From Polyangia bacterium (lineage in GTDB: Bacteria > Myxococcota_A > Polyangia > Nannocystales > Nannocystaceae): a stretch of DNA of 64,000 bases. The DNA lies in contig JAUHWG010000002.1 in NCBI GenBank assembly GCA_030424595.1, positions 372,001 through 436,000 on the forward strand, given 5' to 3'. The translations under genes and the position numbers were made by a program. Positions 41,369-50,920 of the stretch are shown here, piece by piece (position 1 is the stretch's first letter; each line of letters opens with the position of its first letter). The notes under the pieces were generated by a model. It made no database searches, had not been told where the DNA came from, and saw only the letters and a list, made by a program, of their open reading frames with translations.

Positions 41369-43558
41369 ATGAGTACATTCAAGAAGATCACCTATCGTCG
41401 CGCGACTACGCTGATTGGGGCGGCGTGTCTGCTCGGTCTTGTCGCTTGCAGCGAAGAGCCGGAGTCGGAGCCGGAGGCGGGGGCTAGCGATTCGGCGCTC
41501 GAGTCCGTGACGATCACCCGGGTCGAGCTCGGACGCGATCTGAAGCCGGCGTATCTCAATGAGCGGATCCCGATCACCTTCGGGATCACGGCGTCGAGCG
41601 CCGTCGCGGGCGAGGTGCCGACCGAGTCGGTGCCCCTCGTGGTGACCTTCGTCGACCCGCAAGACCCCGAGAAGGTCGGCTGCAGCTCGAACGGGATGCT
41701 CTTTGACCTGGTCGGCGACGACACCGAGCACGAGTACAAGGGCTTCATCTGGCCTCCGAACAACTGCGGGCACCTGGTGGGCGGCACCGTGACCCTCCAG
41801 ATCGAGCTCGACCCGACCGCCGAGCAGCCGCTCATCGAGCCCCTCGTGCTCTCCCAGGCGCGGGCGGATGAGCCGGCGAACGCCGCGTGCCGCGGGCCAG
41901 AGCCGGGCTGTGTGCAGGAGTTTCTCCTCGAGGCGGCGGCGGCGAACGGGGTCGATATCGAGTTCGCCGGCCTCAACACCGACTCGTCCGTCGGCGTGAT
42001 CCCGCCCTTCGCCGTCCCGATCGACGACACGCCCGAGCCGGCGTCGCCGATCGTCGTCGCCCAGAGCCTCTTGGTCTACAACGGGCGGGATCCCTACGAG
42101 TCGCCGGTCAACCCCGACACGATCCCTGAGGAGCTCGTCGCCGAAGACCCGACCATCGTCGAGGATCTTCGCTTCGGTCGGACGCCCGAGCAGGTCGAGA
42201 CGCTCGACGACCTGCCGGGCTCGCTCTACCTCAAGTACTCGATCACGGCGGCGGCGGACGGCGAGACCTGGCTGCCCTTGCGTATCGGCCAGGACGGCAC
42301 CACGGTCGACGAGGCGGTGATCACAGAGCTCATGCCGGGCACGCCCAACGTCATCGCCCATGACCTCTACCTCGAGGGCGAGGCCTACGATGCCGTGATC
42401 GATCCCGAGCGATGGCTCGGCGAAGAGGCGTTCGTGGTGCGCAGCTGCTTCACCACCGACTTCCCTCAGTTTCGCGAGGTCGCAGACGAGGACAAGTGCC
42501 AGACGATCGAGCTCCTCCTCGTGCCCGAGGGCGAGGTCGAGAGCGGCGCGACCTCCTTCGGCTTCGGCAAGGAGCTCAACTCCAGCCACGGCAACAGTCG
42601 TATCAAGCTGGAGTCGGGCTTCGCGACCAGCAACAACGTCAGCCTCGACGGCGTGTTCTCCAACACGGAGGCCAACCTGACCGTCAAGGGCAAGATCGGC
42701 AAGAGCTTCACCGTCGACCTCGTGCGCGCCAACGCGACGCTCGACGCCCCGCTGGTCGGGCAACGCTCCGTCGACGTGGGCCTCCGGCTCTTCAACGACG
42801 ACGTCTTCTCCTTCGCCGACGATGCGAACAGCATCACCGTGAGCGAGGACGTCACGTTCAGCAAGAGCATCAACCTGGTCAAGGCCAAGTTCATGTTCGG
42901 CCCCGTCCCGCTGAGCTTCGACCTCGACGCAGGCGGGTCGGTCGGCATCGTCGCCGAGGGGACCGCGACCTTGCTTGAGGGGGACGAGGCGTGCCGTCCC
43001 CACCTGCCCTTGGCCACAGAGGAAGATATCGCGGCTCGCGCTTCGCAGTCCGATCTCCTCGACGATGTCGAGGCTCTGATCGCGAAGGCACCAGCGTTTA
43101 TCAGGCCTCTCCTGAGGAGCATCCTCCTGGCCAGGTTGGCGAACCAGGTGTCCGGCAACCCCTTCGACTTCGGCGACGCGAGCCTCAAGGAGTGCATCAC
43201 GCTCGACGCGTCGGTGGGCCCGACGATGAACCTCACGGCCTCCGCGTTCGGCGGCATCAACGTCGTCGTCGCCCAGGCGGGCGTGCAGCTCGACCTGATC
43301 ATCGCCCAGGTGGACCTGCCGCTCACGGGCAAGCTGAGCCTGGGGCGCAACGATGAGTCCAAGTTCGTCGCCTTCGCCAGCACCGATCTCGACCTCATCT
43401 TTCAGCCGCTCGACGGCGACCTGAAGCTCGTCGGCAAGGTCAAGCTCGGGCCCTTCAAGAAGTCCAAGTCCGTCTCCATCGTCAAGTTCCGGGTGAAGCC
43501 TATCGAGAAGAACTTGCTCCATCGCAGCACCCTCGCCGCGGAGATCATGACGCCATGA
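41369..43558 (+). CDS. large beta-rich lipoprotein, first gene of a three-gene operon
   Basis: 729 residues from the ATG at 41369, with a lipoprotein signal (GAACLLGLVAC). The first half resembles Ig-like or fibronectin-like strands (VTITRVELGRDLKPAYLNERIPITFGI), with paired Cys (CSSNG with NNC; CRGPEPGC). A central acidic part follows. The second half is made of many short amphipathic strands (KELNSSHGNSRIKLESGFA, NLTVKGKIGKSFTVDLV, KLSLGRNDESKFVAFASTDLDL), which suggests a large beta-sheet or barrel. I recognise no family. The stop overlaps the next start (ATGA at 43555-43558), so it is translationally coupled to a vitellogenin-like protein, and both may act as a surface complex. Confidence 0.8.
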   Translation: MSTFKKITYRRATTLIGAACLLGLVACSEEPESEPEAGASDSALESVTITRVELGRDLKPAYLNERIPITFGITASSAVAGEVPTESVPLVVTFVDPQDPEKVGCSSNGMLFDLVGDDTEHEYKGFIWPPNNCGHLVGGTVTLQIELDPTAEQPLIEPLVLSQARADEPANAACRGPEPGCVQEFLLEAAAANGVDIEFAGLNTDSSVGVIPPFAVPIDDTPEPASPIVVAQSLLVYNGRDPYESPVNPDTIPEELVAEDPTIVEDLRFGRTPEQVETLDDLPGSLYLKYSITAAADGETWLPLRIGQDGTTVDEAVITELMPGTPNVIAHDLYLEGEAYDAVIDPERWLGEEAFVVRSCFTTDFPQFREVADEDKCQTIELLLVPEGEVESGATSFGFGKELNSSHGNSRIKLESGFATSNNVSLDGVFSNTEANLTVKGKIGKSFTVDLVRANATLDAPLVGQRSVDVGLRLFNDDVFSFADDANSITVSEDVTFSKSINLVKAKFMFGPVPLSFDLDAGGSVGIVAEGTATLLEGDEACRPHLPLATEEDIAARASQSDLLDDVEALIAKAPAFIRPLLRSILLARLANQVSGNPFDFGDASLKECITLDASVGPTMNLTASAFGGINVVVAQAGVQLDLIIAQVDLPLTGKLSLGRNDESKFVAFASTDLDLIFQPLDGDLKLVGKVKLGPFKKSKSVSIVKFRVKPIEKNLLHRSTLAAEIMTP

Positions 43559-45330
43559 AGCCCATCACCGCAGGAGTCCTAGGCTCCGCTATCGCCCTGT
43601 ACGCGGCCGCAGCGTACTTCGTGCTGGCGCCGACGGCTCCAGCTCCCTCCCCTGCGCCCTCCGCCTCCACGGCGGGGGGCGCCCCCTTTGGCTGCGCGTT
43701 CGAGACCGGCTCGACCCTCGCCTACGACCTCACCTCGACGGTGTCCGCTCGTGGCCAAGACGGCGCCGCCTACCCCGGCACCGACGCGTTCTCCGCTGTG
43801 GTCAGCGCGCACGTGGTCTCCAGCGACGACGAGCGGGCCTCGCTTGAGGTCGCGCTCTCCCAGGTCGGGCTGCGCCAAAACCTGGCCCAGCCCGAGGACC
43901 GCGTGCGTCAGGCCCTCACCGACACCTTTGAGATCGACGTCGCGCCCTCCTGTGAGATCGTCGAATTCCGCTTCCCCCAAGGGTGGTCGGACGGCGCCCA
44001 GCGCCTCGTGGCCGGCGCGCTGCGGACCCACGAGCATGTGCTCCGAGCCGACTCCCGCTGGGAGGTCGACCAGACCGACACGCTCGGACGCTACCGCGCC
44101 GAGTACACCCGTGAGGACAACGCCGTCACCCGGCGCAAGGTGATGTACTACGACGACGACGGGCTCGCGGCCTTCGGCATGACGATCCTCGTCCCGCGCG
44201 CGTCGGCGCAGGCGACCTTCAGCGCGGAGGGCATCGTCCGCTCCGATGTCCGCGAGCGGGTGCAGATCCGCGTCGGGAACGAGACCCGCGCCGACCTCGA
44301 CCAGCGCTCACGGATGGTCCGCGACGACTCCAAGTACCGGGCTCCGGCCGCGGCCGAGCTCCTCGCGGCGGCCGACCCCTTCATCGTCACCCAGGGGGGG
44401 AGCGCTGCCCTTCCCCAGGCCCCGTCCGACCTGGACGAGGCGAGGGCCCTCTATCAGGAGCTGTCCGCCGCGCTCGAGCCGTTCAGCATGAGCCAGGCAC
44501 GCGCGGTGGCCGGGCTCATCGCCGAACACCCGAGCCTCGCCGACGACCTCGTGGCCCGTCTCGAGGGTGACGAGCTCGGCGAGGTCGCCCGCTCCTCGAT
44601 CTTCTGGGTCTTGGAGCTCGCGGCGACCGATCACGCCCGCGCGCACCTCCTATCGCTGGTCGACGCGCCGCTGCCGAACGACCGGATTCGGGCCGCGGTC
44701 GCCCTCTCCGGAGCGGCGCCGACGCTCGAGGTCGGTCAGCGCCTGCTGAAGATGTACAACGAGGACGCCGAGCCAAACGCCGCCACCGCAGGTCTGCTCG
44801 CGCTCGGCGTGGTCGGGGCGAAGGGCGACGAGTCGGCCCAACGCTTCGCGCGCGAGCACATCGGCGCCGCCTTCGAGGGCGCCCAGACCCGCGGCGAGAC
44901 GATCGCAGCGCTCTCCGCCATGGGCAACTCGGGCGACCCCGAGTTCATGCCGCAGCTCGCCGAGAGCCTCCACGACGCGGATCCCAACGTCCGGGGCAAG
45001 GCCGCCGAGGCGATGCGCCACCTCGGCGACGACGCCCGTCCGCACCTCCAGGCCGCCCTCGAGGCCGAGGTCGAGCCGACCGCCGCGAAGTCGGTCGCGC
45101 GGACCCTCCGCGAGATCGGGCCGCCTCGTCCCGGCGACCTCGGTTGGGCCGCCGAGCGGCTCGAGGCGGCGCCGTCCGTCGCGGTGCGGGGTGAGCTCAT
45201 CGCCTGGGTCGCCGCGGACCCGACCGCGGAGGGATCGTCGATCCTCGTCGAGCGCTTCCACTCCGAGCCGTCGAGCGCCCTGCGTCAGCTCATCGGTCGC
45301 TACGTGCCCGCCTCGGAGCTGCGGCGATGA
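43555..45330 (+). CDS. membrane-anchored protein resembling the vitellogenin N-terminal lipid-transfer module, with HEAT repeats
   Basis: 591 residues. An N-terminal hydrophobic anchor or signal (AGVLGSAIALYAAAAYFVLA) and a short Pro/Ala linker precede a beta-rich part (about 45-255): FETGSTLAYDLTSTVSARG, then DTFEIDVAPSCEIVEFRFP followed by a helix QRLVAGALRTHEHVL. The order 'F-x-G-x-x-Y' strand, 'F.I......I...F' strand and a helix ending in L resembles the N-sheet of vitellogenin/MTP-type lipid-transfer proteins. Residues about 290-580 are HEAT-like helical repeats (DRIRAAVALSGAAP, DPNVRGKAAEAMRHLGDDARPHL), as in the superhelix after that sheet. This reading is inference; HEAT repeats are the safer call. 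Both ends overlap neighbours by ATGA. Confidence 0.8.
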   Translation: MKPITAGVLGSAIALYAAAAYFVLAPTAPAPSPAPSASTAGGAPFGCAFETGSTLAYDLTSTVSARGQDGAAYPGTDAFSAVVSAHVVSSDDERASLEVALSQVGLRQNLAQPEDRVRQALTDTFEIDVAPSCEIVEFRFPQGWSDGAQRLVAGALRTHEHVLRADSRWEVDQTDTLGRYRAEYTREDNAVTRRKVMYYDDDGLAAFGMTILVPRASAQATFSAEGIVRSDVRERVQIRVGNETRADLDQRSRMVRDDSKYRAPAAAELLAAADPFIVTQGGSAALPQAPSDLDEARALYQELSAALEPFSMSQARAVAGLIAEHPSLADDLVARLEGDELGEVARSSIFWVLELAATDHARAHLLSLVDAPLPNDRIRAAVALSGAAPTLEVGQRLLKMYNEDAEPNAATAGLLALGVVGAKGDESAQRFAREHIGAAFEGAQTRGETIAALSAMGNSGDPEFMPQLAESLHDADPNVRGKAAEAMRHLGDDARPHLQAALEAEVEPTAAKSVARTLREIGPPRPGDLGWAAERLEAAPSVAVRGELIAWVAADPTAEGSSILVERFHSEPSSALRQLIGRYVPASELRR

Positions 45331-46454
45331 AGGGCTGTGGACACAGGCGCTTGGACGGAGTGTTGCGGGTGCTCGGCACGGTCGCCCTCAGCATCGCGCT
45401 CGCCGGATGCGACGGCGGCCCCGAGGGCGCCCCTGAGGGTGATTCGAGCGGCCCCGAGGGTGATTCGGGCGACGCCTCTGCCTGGAGCTACCTCGGCGAG
45501 CTCCCCTTCACCCCGGAGGACGGCGAGCTCCTGACCCTGCCGGTCGAGCTCACGGACGCCGCGGAGGGCTTCGCCCTCTTCGCCGAGGTCGACGGGTGTG
45601 CCCAGGTCGCCTTGCTCGAAGACGACGCGACGACCTGGGTGGGCGCCCTCGAGAGCGGCCCCTCCTGCACCGCCTGCGAAGAGCGCTTCTCCGTGATCGC
45701 GGGGTCCGGGCTGCTGGTGCACAGCCCCGCCGAGCCGAGCTCCGGTCCGGCTCGGCTGCGGCTCGGCAAGATCGACTGCCACACCCTCACCCGCGCCCGT
45801 CCGGACGCCGAGTCGCCCGCGGGCAGCGTTCGCCTCTGGGCCCGCGAGCTGCCCGCGGTGCCGCTCGAGGTCGTCGTGCCCCTTCGCTTCCATCACGGAC
45901 CCTTCTCGTCGCGGAGCTCCGACGACGAGTCCGCAGCGCTGATCGAGGCGGCCTCGGCCCTCCTCGCCCAGGCCGGTGTTCGCCCGGCTCTCGACAGCTC
46001 ATCGGCGGACGACGCCCTGCCGGAGTCGATCGCCTGGTTCGAAGGGGACCCGAGCGCGCTCGCCCCCCTCGTCGAGCACGAGGAAGGCGTCGTCGACGTG
46101 GTCTTCGCCGGCTGCCTGGAGCACGTGCACCCCGAGCTCCAGACCCGCACCACGCTCGACGGCCTCGTGCCGCGAGTCCCCGCCCAGGCGGCCGTCGGCG
46201 CCGGGATCTTCCTCCGCGGCCGAGCCTGCACCTCAGCCTCGCTCGGGCCCTCGTTCGTGTCTGTGGAGTCGCAGGCCCGCGTCCTCGCCCACGAGCTCGG
46301 ACACTACCTCGGCCTCTACCACTCGGTCACGAGCGACAGCGACCTGATGAACCCCAACCCAGCGCTGATCCCAGACCCCACCTTCAGCCCCGCGCAGGCC
46401 GAGCGCATGCGGCTACACGCGGCCCTGCTCGCCGAGCCGACGCCCGATCGATGA
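45327..46454 (+). CDS. metzincin-type zinc metalloprotease lipoprotein
   Basis: 375 residues starting at the ATG that overlaps the previous stop (45327-45330). The signal ends in the lipobox IALAGC; a Gly/Glu/Ser/Pro linker follows. The first domain (about 50-185) is beta-rich with Cys pairs (CTACEE). The catalytic part has the full zinc motif HELGHYLGLYH near residue 318 (HExxHxxGxxH) and a Met-turn SDLMNPNP shortly after, which defines a metzincin. FAGC and RACTS provide nearby Cys. It is probably a surface protease that acts on, or with, its two operon partners. Confidence 0.88.
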   Translation: MKGCGHRRLDGVLRVLGTVALSIALAGCDGGPEGAPEGDSSGPEGDSGDASAWSYLGELPFTPEDGELLTLPVELTDAAEGFALFAEVDGCAQVALLEDDATTWVGALESGPSCTACEERFSVIAGSGLLVHSPAEPSSGPARLRLGKIDCHTLTRARPDAESPAGSVRLWARELPAVPLEVVVPLRFHHGPFSSRSSDDESAALIEAASALLAQAGVRPALDSSSADDALPESIAWFEGDPSALAPLVEHEEGVVDVVFAGCLEHVHPELQTRTTLDGLVPRVPAQAAVGAGIFLRGRACTSASLGPSFVSVESQARVLAHELGHYLGLYHSVTSDSDLMNPNPALIPDPTFSPAQAERMRLHAALLAEPTPDR

Positions 46455-46588
46455 CGGGGCCCGACCCCCTTCGCGTCGGCGAGGAGCTCCGCCTCAAGGG
46501 GTCTTCGGTCGGCTCGCCGACCCCCTCCCGCCCAGGTCCGGTGCCCTTAGGGATTGCCCCCTGACGCGCGGGCGTACATCCTCCTCCG

Positions 46589-48151
46589 GTGGCCAGCTCC
46601 CCAACAACCCCGCAGCAGAGCCTCTCCGCCGACGTGCGCTCCGGGCTGGTGGTCTTCCTCGTCGCCCTCCCGCTATGCCTCGGGATCGCCAGCGCCTCGG
46701 AGGCCCCAGCGTTCGCCGGCCTCGTCGCGGGCATCGTCGGCGGCGTCGTCGTCGGCCTCGCGAGCGGCTCGTCGCTGAGCGTCGCGGGCCCAGCCGCCGG
46801 CCTGACGGTGATCGTCCTCGAGGGGATCCTCAGCCTCGGCTTCTCAGCCTTCCTCACCGCGACGATGATCGCCGGGGCGATGCAGATCGGCATGGGCGCG
46901 CTGCGCCTCGGGGTCCTCGCCCACTTCGTCCCCAACGCGGTCATCCGCGGGATGCTCGCGGCGATCGGGCTGATCCTCGTGCTCAAACAGATCCCCCACG
47001 CGGTCGGCTACGACGCGGACTACGAGGGAGACTTCGGCTTCGACCAGTTCGACGGTCAGAACACCTTTAGCGAGCTCCTCAACGCCCTCGACTACGTCCA
47101 GCCGGGGGCGATCATCGTCACGGTCCTGGGCGCCCTCGCCTTCCTCCTCTGGCGCGACTACAGGAGCAAGAGCGGCCGCGGGATCAACCTCCCGGTCTAC
47201 GCGCCGCCCCACCTCATGGTGGTCATCGTCGGCGCCCTCGCGGCGATCGTCCTCGCCGACACCAGCCTCGCTATCGGCACTGAGCACTTCGTCGAGATCC
47301 CGCTCATCGACGAGGAGACCGGGCTCCTCGGCCTCTGGGAGCGGCCCTCGCTCGACGCGCTCGCCATCCCCGAGGTCTGGACCGTCGGCCTCGTCATCGC
47401 CGCGGTCGCGAGCATCGAGTCGCTCCTCTGCGTCGAGGCGACCGACCGCCTCGATCCCCAGCACCGGATCACCCCCGCGGACCGCGAGCTCAAGGCCCAG
47501 GGGCTCGGCAACCTCGTCTCTGGGTTCCTCGGCGGTCTCCCGGTCACGGCCGTGATCGTCCGCTCCTACGCCAACCTCCAGGCAGGCGCCACGAGCCGCT
47601 GGTCGGCGGTGATCCACGGGGTCATCCTCGCCATCGCGACCCTGACCTTGGCGACGATGATCAACCAGATCCCCCTCGCGGCGCTCGCGGTGATCCTCCT
47701 CGTCGTCGGCGGCAAGCTGACCCCGCCCCGGCTCTACCGCGAGATGTGGGCCAAGGGCGTGAACCAGTTCACCCCCTTCATCGCGACGATCATCCTGATC
47801 CTGGTCACGGATCTGCTCCGCGGGACCCTCCTCGGCCTCGCCGTCGGCGTTCTCTTCGTCATCCGCGACAACTTCCGCGCCGCCTTCGTCGTCACGACCG
47901 ACGGCCCGAACGTCTACATCCGCTTCACCGCCAACGTCTCCTTCCTCAACAAGGCGCGGCTCAAGCACGTCTTCGAGGAGGTCCCCCGCGGCGGCCACGT
48001 CATCATCGACGGCAGCCAAGCCCGCTATGTCGACAACGACATTATCGACACGCTGACCGACTTTGAGAGCCTCGCCGCGAACCGGGACATCAAGGTAGAG
48101 ATCAAGCGCTCGCCGAGCGCAGGCCACGACTTCTTCCGCTCTGCGCTCTGA
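46589..48151 (+). CDS. SulP-family anion (probably bicarbonate) transporter with STAS domain
   Basis: 520 residues from a GTG at 46589; no clear ribosome-binding site. Membrane spans begin at LVVFLVALPLCLGIASA and cover about residues 15-430. The SulP-typical elements AGPAAGLTVIVLEG and QGLGNLVSGFLGGLPVTAVIVRSYANLQAGA are present. A shortened C-terminal STAS domain (about 440-520) has HVIIDGSQARYVDNDIIDTL. A beta-carbonic anhydrase follows 280 bp downstream on the same strand. SulP/carbonic anhydrase pairs are known in many bacteria and suggest bicarbonate import or pH/CO2 balance rather than sulfate uptake. Confidence 0.9.
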   Translation: MASSPTTPQQSLSADVRSGLVVFLVALPLCLGIASASEAPAFAGLVAGIVGGVVVGLASGSSLSVAGPAAGLTVIVLEGILSLGFSAFLTATMIAGAMQIGMGALRLGVLAHFVPNAVIRGMLAAIGLILVLKQIPHAVGYDADYEGDFGFDQFDGQNTFSELLNALDYVQPGAIIVTVLGALAFLLWRDYRSKSGRGINLPVYAPPHLMVVIVGALAAIVLADTSLAIGTEHFVEIPLIDEETGLLGLWERPSLDALAIPEVWTVGLVIAAVASIESLLCVEATDRLDPQHRITPADRELKAQGLGNLVSGFLGGLPVTAVIVRSYANLQAGATSRWSAVIHGVILAIATLTLATMINQIPLAALAVILLVVGGKLTPPRLYREMWAKGVNQFTPFIATIILILVTDLLRGTLLGLAVGVLFVIRDNFRAAFVVTTDGPNVYIRFTANVSFLNKARLKHVFEEVPRGGHVIIDGSQARYVDNDIIDTLTDFESLAANRDIKVEIKRSPSAGHDFFRSAL

Positions 48152-48269
48152 CGCGGGGAGCCCGCGGGGGAGCGCTGTCCTCTGCGAGGGAGCTCCGTTG
48201 AGAGACGGTCGTCAGCCGCGCGATCGACACGCGACGCCGCTCCGCGAGGACGACGCGCCCCTGCGCTAA

Positions 48270-48297
48270 GGATGGTGGATGGTGGATGGTGGATGGT
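48270..48297 (+). repeat. four perfect copies of the heptamer GGATGGT
   Basis: GGATGGT is repeated four times without interruption in the gap between the SulP and carbonic anhydrase genes. C/G-rich short repeats (CCCCGCAG-like) follow at about 48316-48342. The gap holds no gene. Confidence 0.85.
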
Positions 48298-48430
48298 GCA
48301 CGCCTCGACGCTCCCCGCAGCGCCCCGCAGCCCCGCAGACGACCCGCACGGACCCTCCTGCGAGTAGGCATCACGCGCCTGTTTGGGGCACACTCCCCCG
48401 GAGCTCAGGCGAGGCGAGCGAAGGGCGACG

Positions 48431-49069
48431 ATGAAAGAGACCGACAAACTGCTCCTGTCCAACAAGGCATGGGCGAATGAGCGCAGGCTCGTCGATCCGA
48501 ACTTCTTCGGCCGACTGGTCAACCAGCAAAGGCCGCACTTCCTCTGGATCGGCTGCTCCGACAGCCGTGTGCCGGTCAGCCAGATCACCGGCACAGACCC
48601 CGGGGAGGTCTTCGTCCACCGCAACATCGCCAACCTGGTGATCGCCAGCGACCTCAACCTCCTGAGCGTCCTCCAGTACGCCGTGGAGGTGCTCGAGGTC
48701 ACCCACATCATCGTCTGCGGCCACTACGGCTGCGGCGGGGTCCAGGCGGCGATGGCCAAGCGCTCCTACGGGCCCCTCAACAGGTGGCTGCGTGACATCA
48801 AAGAGGTGTACCGGCGGCATCGCGACGAGATCGACGCCCTGCCCCTGGAGGCCCGCGCCGACCGTCTCACCGAGCTCAACGTCCGCGATCAGGTCGACAA
48901 CCTGATCAAGACCTCGATCATCCAGCACGCCTGGAAGGACCGCAAGGGCCCGTGGATCCACGGCTGGATCTACTCGCTGACCGACGGGATCCTCAAGGAG
49001 CTGCTGGCGGTCCCGCCGGGCTCCCCCATCGACCCGATCTTCGCCTTCGACTTCGACTTCGACGAGTAG
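48431..49069 (+). CDS. can: beta-carbonic anhydrase
   Basis: 212 residues from the ATG at 48431. The zinc ligands and dyad are Cys42, Asp44 and Arg46 in GCSDSRVP, and His98 and Cys101 in CGHYGCGG: the same numbering as E. coli Can. EVFVHRNIANLV and a conserved C-terminal IYSLTDGIL fit the family throughout, and the length is normal. It interconverts CO2 and bicarbonate in the cytoplasm. Its place after a SulP transporter suggests the two supply bicarbonate together. Confidence 0.95.
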   Translation: MKETDKLLLSNKAWANERRLVDPNFFGRLVNQQRPHFLWIGCSDSRVPVSQITGTDPGEVFVHRNIANLVIASDLNLLSVLQYAVEVLEVTHIIVCGHYGCGGVQAAMAKRSYGPLNRWLRDIKEVYRRHRDEIDALPLEARADRLTELNVRDQVDNLIKTSIIQHAWKDRKGPWIHGWIYSLTDGILKELLAVPPGSPIDPIFAFDFDFDE

Positions 49070-49130
49070 GCCTCGCCTCCGCGACCACGAGACTCCGTCG
49101 CCGGCGGCCCTCAGCCGCTACCATGTCGCC

Positions 49131-50636
49131 GTGCCTTCGATCGTCCTGGCGACACTCAACGCGAAGTACGCCCACTCCGCCTTCGGCCTGCGCTACCTGC
49201 TAGCCAACATGGGCTCGCTGCGTGACGAGACGACGATGCTCGAGTTCACGATCGAGCTCCGGCCGGTCGACGTGGTCGAGGCCATCCTCGCCCATGAGCC
49301 CCGGATCGTCGGCCTCAGCGTCTACATCTGGAACGTCGAGCTGTGCCGGCAGATCGCCGAGCTCCTCCGCCGCCTGGCGCCCGCGCTGACCATCGTCGTC
49401 GGCGGTCCTGAGGTCAGCCACGAGATCGACGACCAGCCCTGGCTCGCCGAGGTCGACTACATCGTCTGCGGCGAGGGCGAGCGCGCCTTCCCGGAGCTCT
49501 GTGAGCGCCTCCTCTCCGGGCGGCGCCCGCTCCAGCGGATCGTCGACGGTGGTCTCCCCGATCTCGAGGCGCTCGCCCTGCCCTACGAGCTCTACAGCGA
49601 CGACGATCTCCGCCAGCGGGTGCTCTACGTCGAGGCCTCCCGCGGCTGCCCCTACCGCTGCGAGTTCTGCCTCTCCTCGCTCGACAAGAGGGTCCGCGCC
49701 TTCCCCCTGCCGAAGCTCATCGCCGCGTTCGAGCGGCTCATCGACCGCGGCGCGAGGCGCTTCAAGTTCGTCGACCGGACCTTCAACCTCGACCTCGCCC
49801 GCAGCGCGGCGATCCTCGAGTTCTTCCTCGATCATATCGGCCGCGGCGCCGACCTCTTCGTCCACTTTGAGATGGTCCCCGACCGCCTCCCCGCCGGCCT
49901 GCGCGCGCTCATCGCCCGCTTCCCGGCCGGCAGCCTCCAGTTCGAGATCGGGATCCAGACCCTCGACGACGCGGTCGGCGAGCGGATCAAGCGACGCCAG
50001 GATCTCGGCAAGACCTTCGACAACCTCCGCTTCCTGCGGACGGAGACCGGCGTCCACATGCACACCGATCTCATCGCCGGCCTGCCGGGCGAGTCCGCAG
50101 GGAGCTTCGGCGCGGGCCTTGATCGCCTGATCGCCGCTGGGGTCCAGGAGATCCAGCTCGGACTCCTCAAGCGCCTGCGCGGCGCCCCGATCGCCCGGCA
50201 CAGCGAGGACTTTGGCATGGTCTACGACCCCCGACCGCCCTACTCCCTCCTGCGCAGCGACGCCGTCGACTTCGCGACCATGCAACGGCTGAGGCGCCTC
50301 TCCCTGCTCTGGGACACCTTCTGGAACCGCGGCGAGTTCACCCAGAGCATGCGCCTGCTCTGGGCCGACGGCTCCCCCTTCGAGCGGACGCTCGCCTTCG
50401 CCGACTGGCTCTTCGCCGAGGCCGGCCGGGTCCACTCGATCGCGCTGCACAAGCGCGCCGACTACCTCGCGCGTTACCTCATCCAGGGGCTCGGCCTGCC
50501 GAAGGAGCAGGTCGCCGCGACGATCGCCGCCGACTTCACGGCGAACGGACGCCCCGCCCCCGAGCTCTTCGCCGCGCCGAAGCGCCGGCGCAGCGCGAAG
50601 GCGACCCCCCCACGGCAGCAGCGGCACCTGAGCTGA
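49131..50636 (+). CDS. B12-binding-domain radical SAM protein (DUF4080-type)
   Basis: 501 residues from a GTG at 49131. An N-terminal Rossmann-like B12-binding-type domain (about 1-140: SIVLATLNAKYAHSAFGLRYLL, GLSVYIWN, IVVGGPEVSHE, VCGEGE) lacks a clear DxHxxG cobalamin-ligand motif. The radical SAM core has Cys173, Cys177 and Cys180 in RGCPYRCEFC, followed by KFVDRTFN and FEIGIQTLDD. The C-terminal 130 residues match the helical extension usual for DUF4080-type members. Function is unknown; methylation or other anaerobic-type radical chemistry is possible. It is 61 bp after the carbonic anhydrase gene. Confidence 0.87.
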   Translation: MPSIVLATLNAKYAHSAFGLRYLLANMGSLRDETTMLEFTIELRPVDVVEAILAHEPRIVGLSVYIWNVELCRQIAELLRRLAPALTIVVGGPEVSHEIDDQPWLAEVDYIVCGEGERAFPELCERLLSGRRPLQRIVDGGLPDLEALALPYELYSDDDLRQRVLYVEASRGCPYRCEFCLSSLDKRVRAFPLPKLIAAFERLIDRGARRFKFVDRTFNLDLARSAAILEFFLDHIGRGADLFVHFEMVPDRLPAGLRALIARFPAGSLQFEIGIQTLDDAVGERIKRRQDLGKTFDNLRFLRTETGVHMHTDLIAGLPGESAGSFGAGLDRLIAAGVQEIQLGLLKRLRGAPIARHSEDFGMVYDPRPPYSLLRSDAVDFATMQRLRRLSLLWDTFWNRGEFTQSMRLLWADGSPFERTLAFADWLFAEAGRVHSIALHKRADYLARYLIQGLGLPKEQVAATIAADFTANGRPAPELFAAPKRRRSAKATPPRQQRHLS

Positions 50637-50920
50637 GCGGCTCTCGCCGCGAGACCGGAGGAGGCTGTGATGAAAGCTCCGGGACTCGCCCCCGTCGCGG
50701 CGCTCCACGGCGGGGGCGTCCCGGTCGTCCAGCGACTCCGCGCTGAGCTCGGCCTCGACGTCCACCTCGACGCATGTCCCAGCTCCCGTGTCCGCTCGCC
50801 GAGCGAAAGCGCCGCGTCGGAGGTCTCCATCGCTGTCATCGCGGGCTTCGGGTCGTCCGTATATTCGCAGCGAACCGCTCGAATCAGTGAATCTATGGGC
50901 TCTCGATCCGTCCGAGGGCA

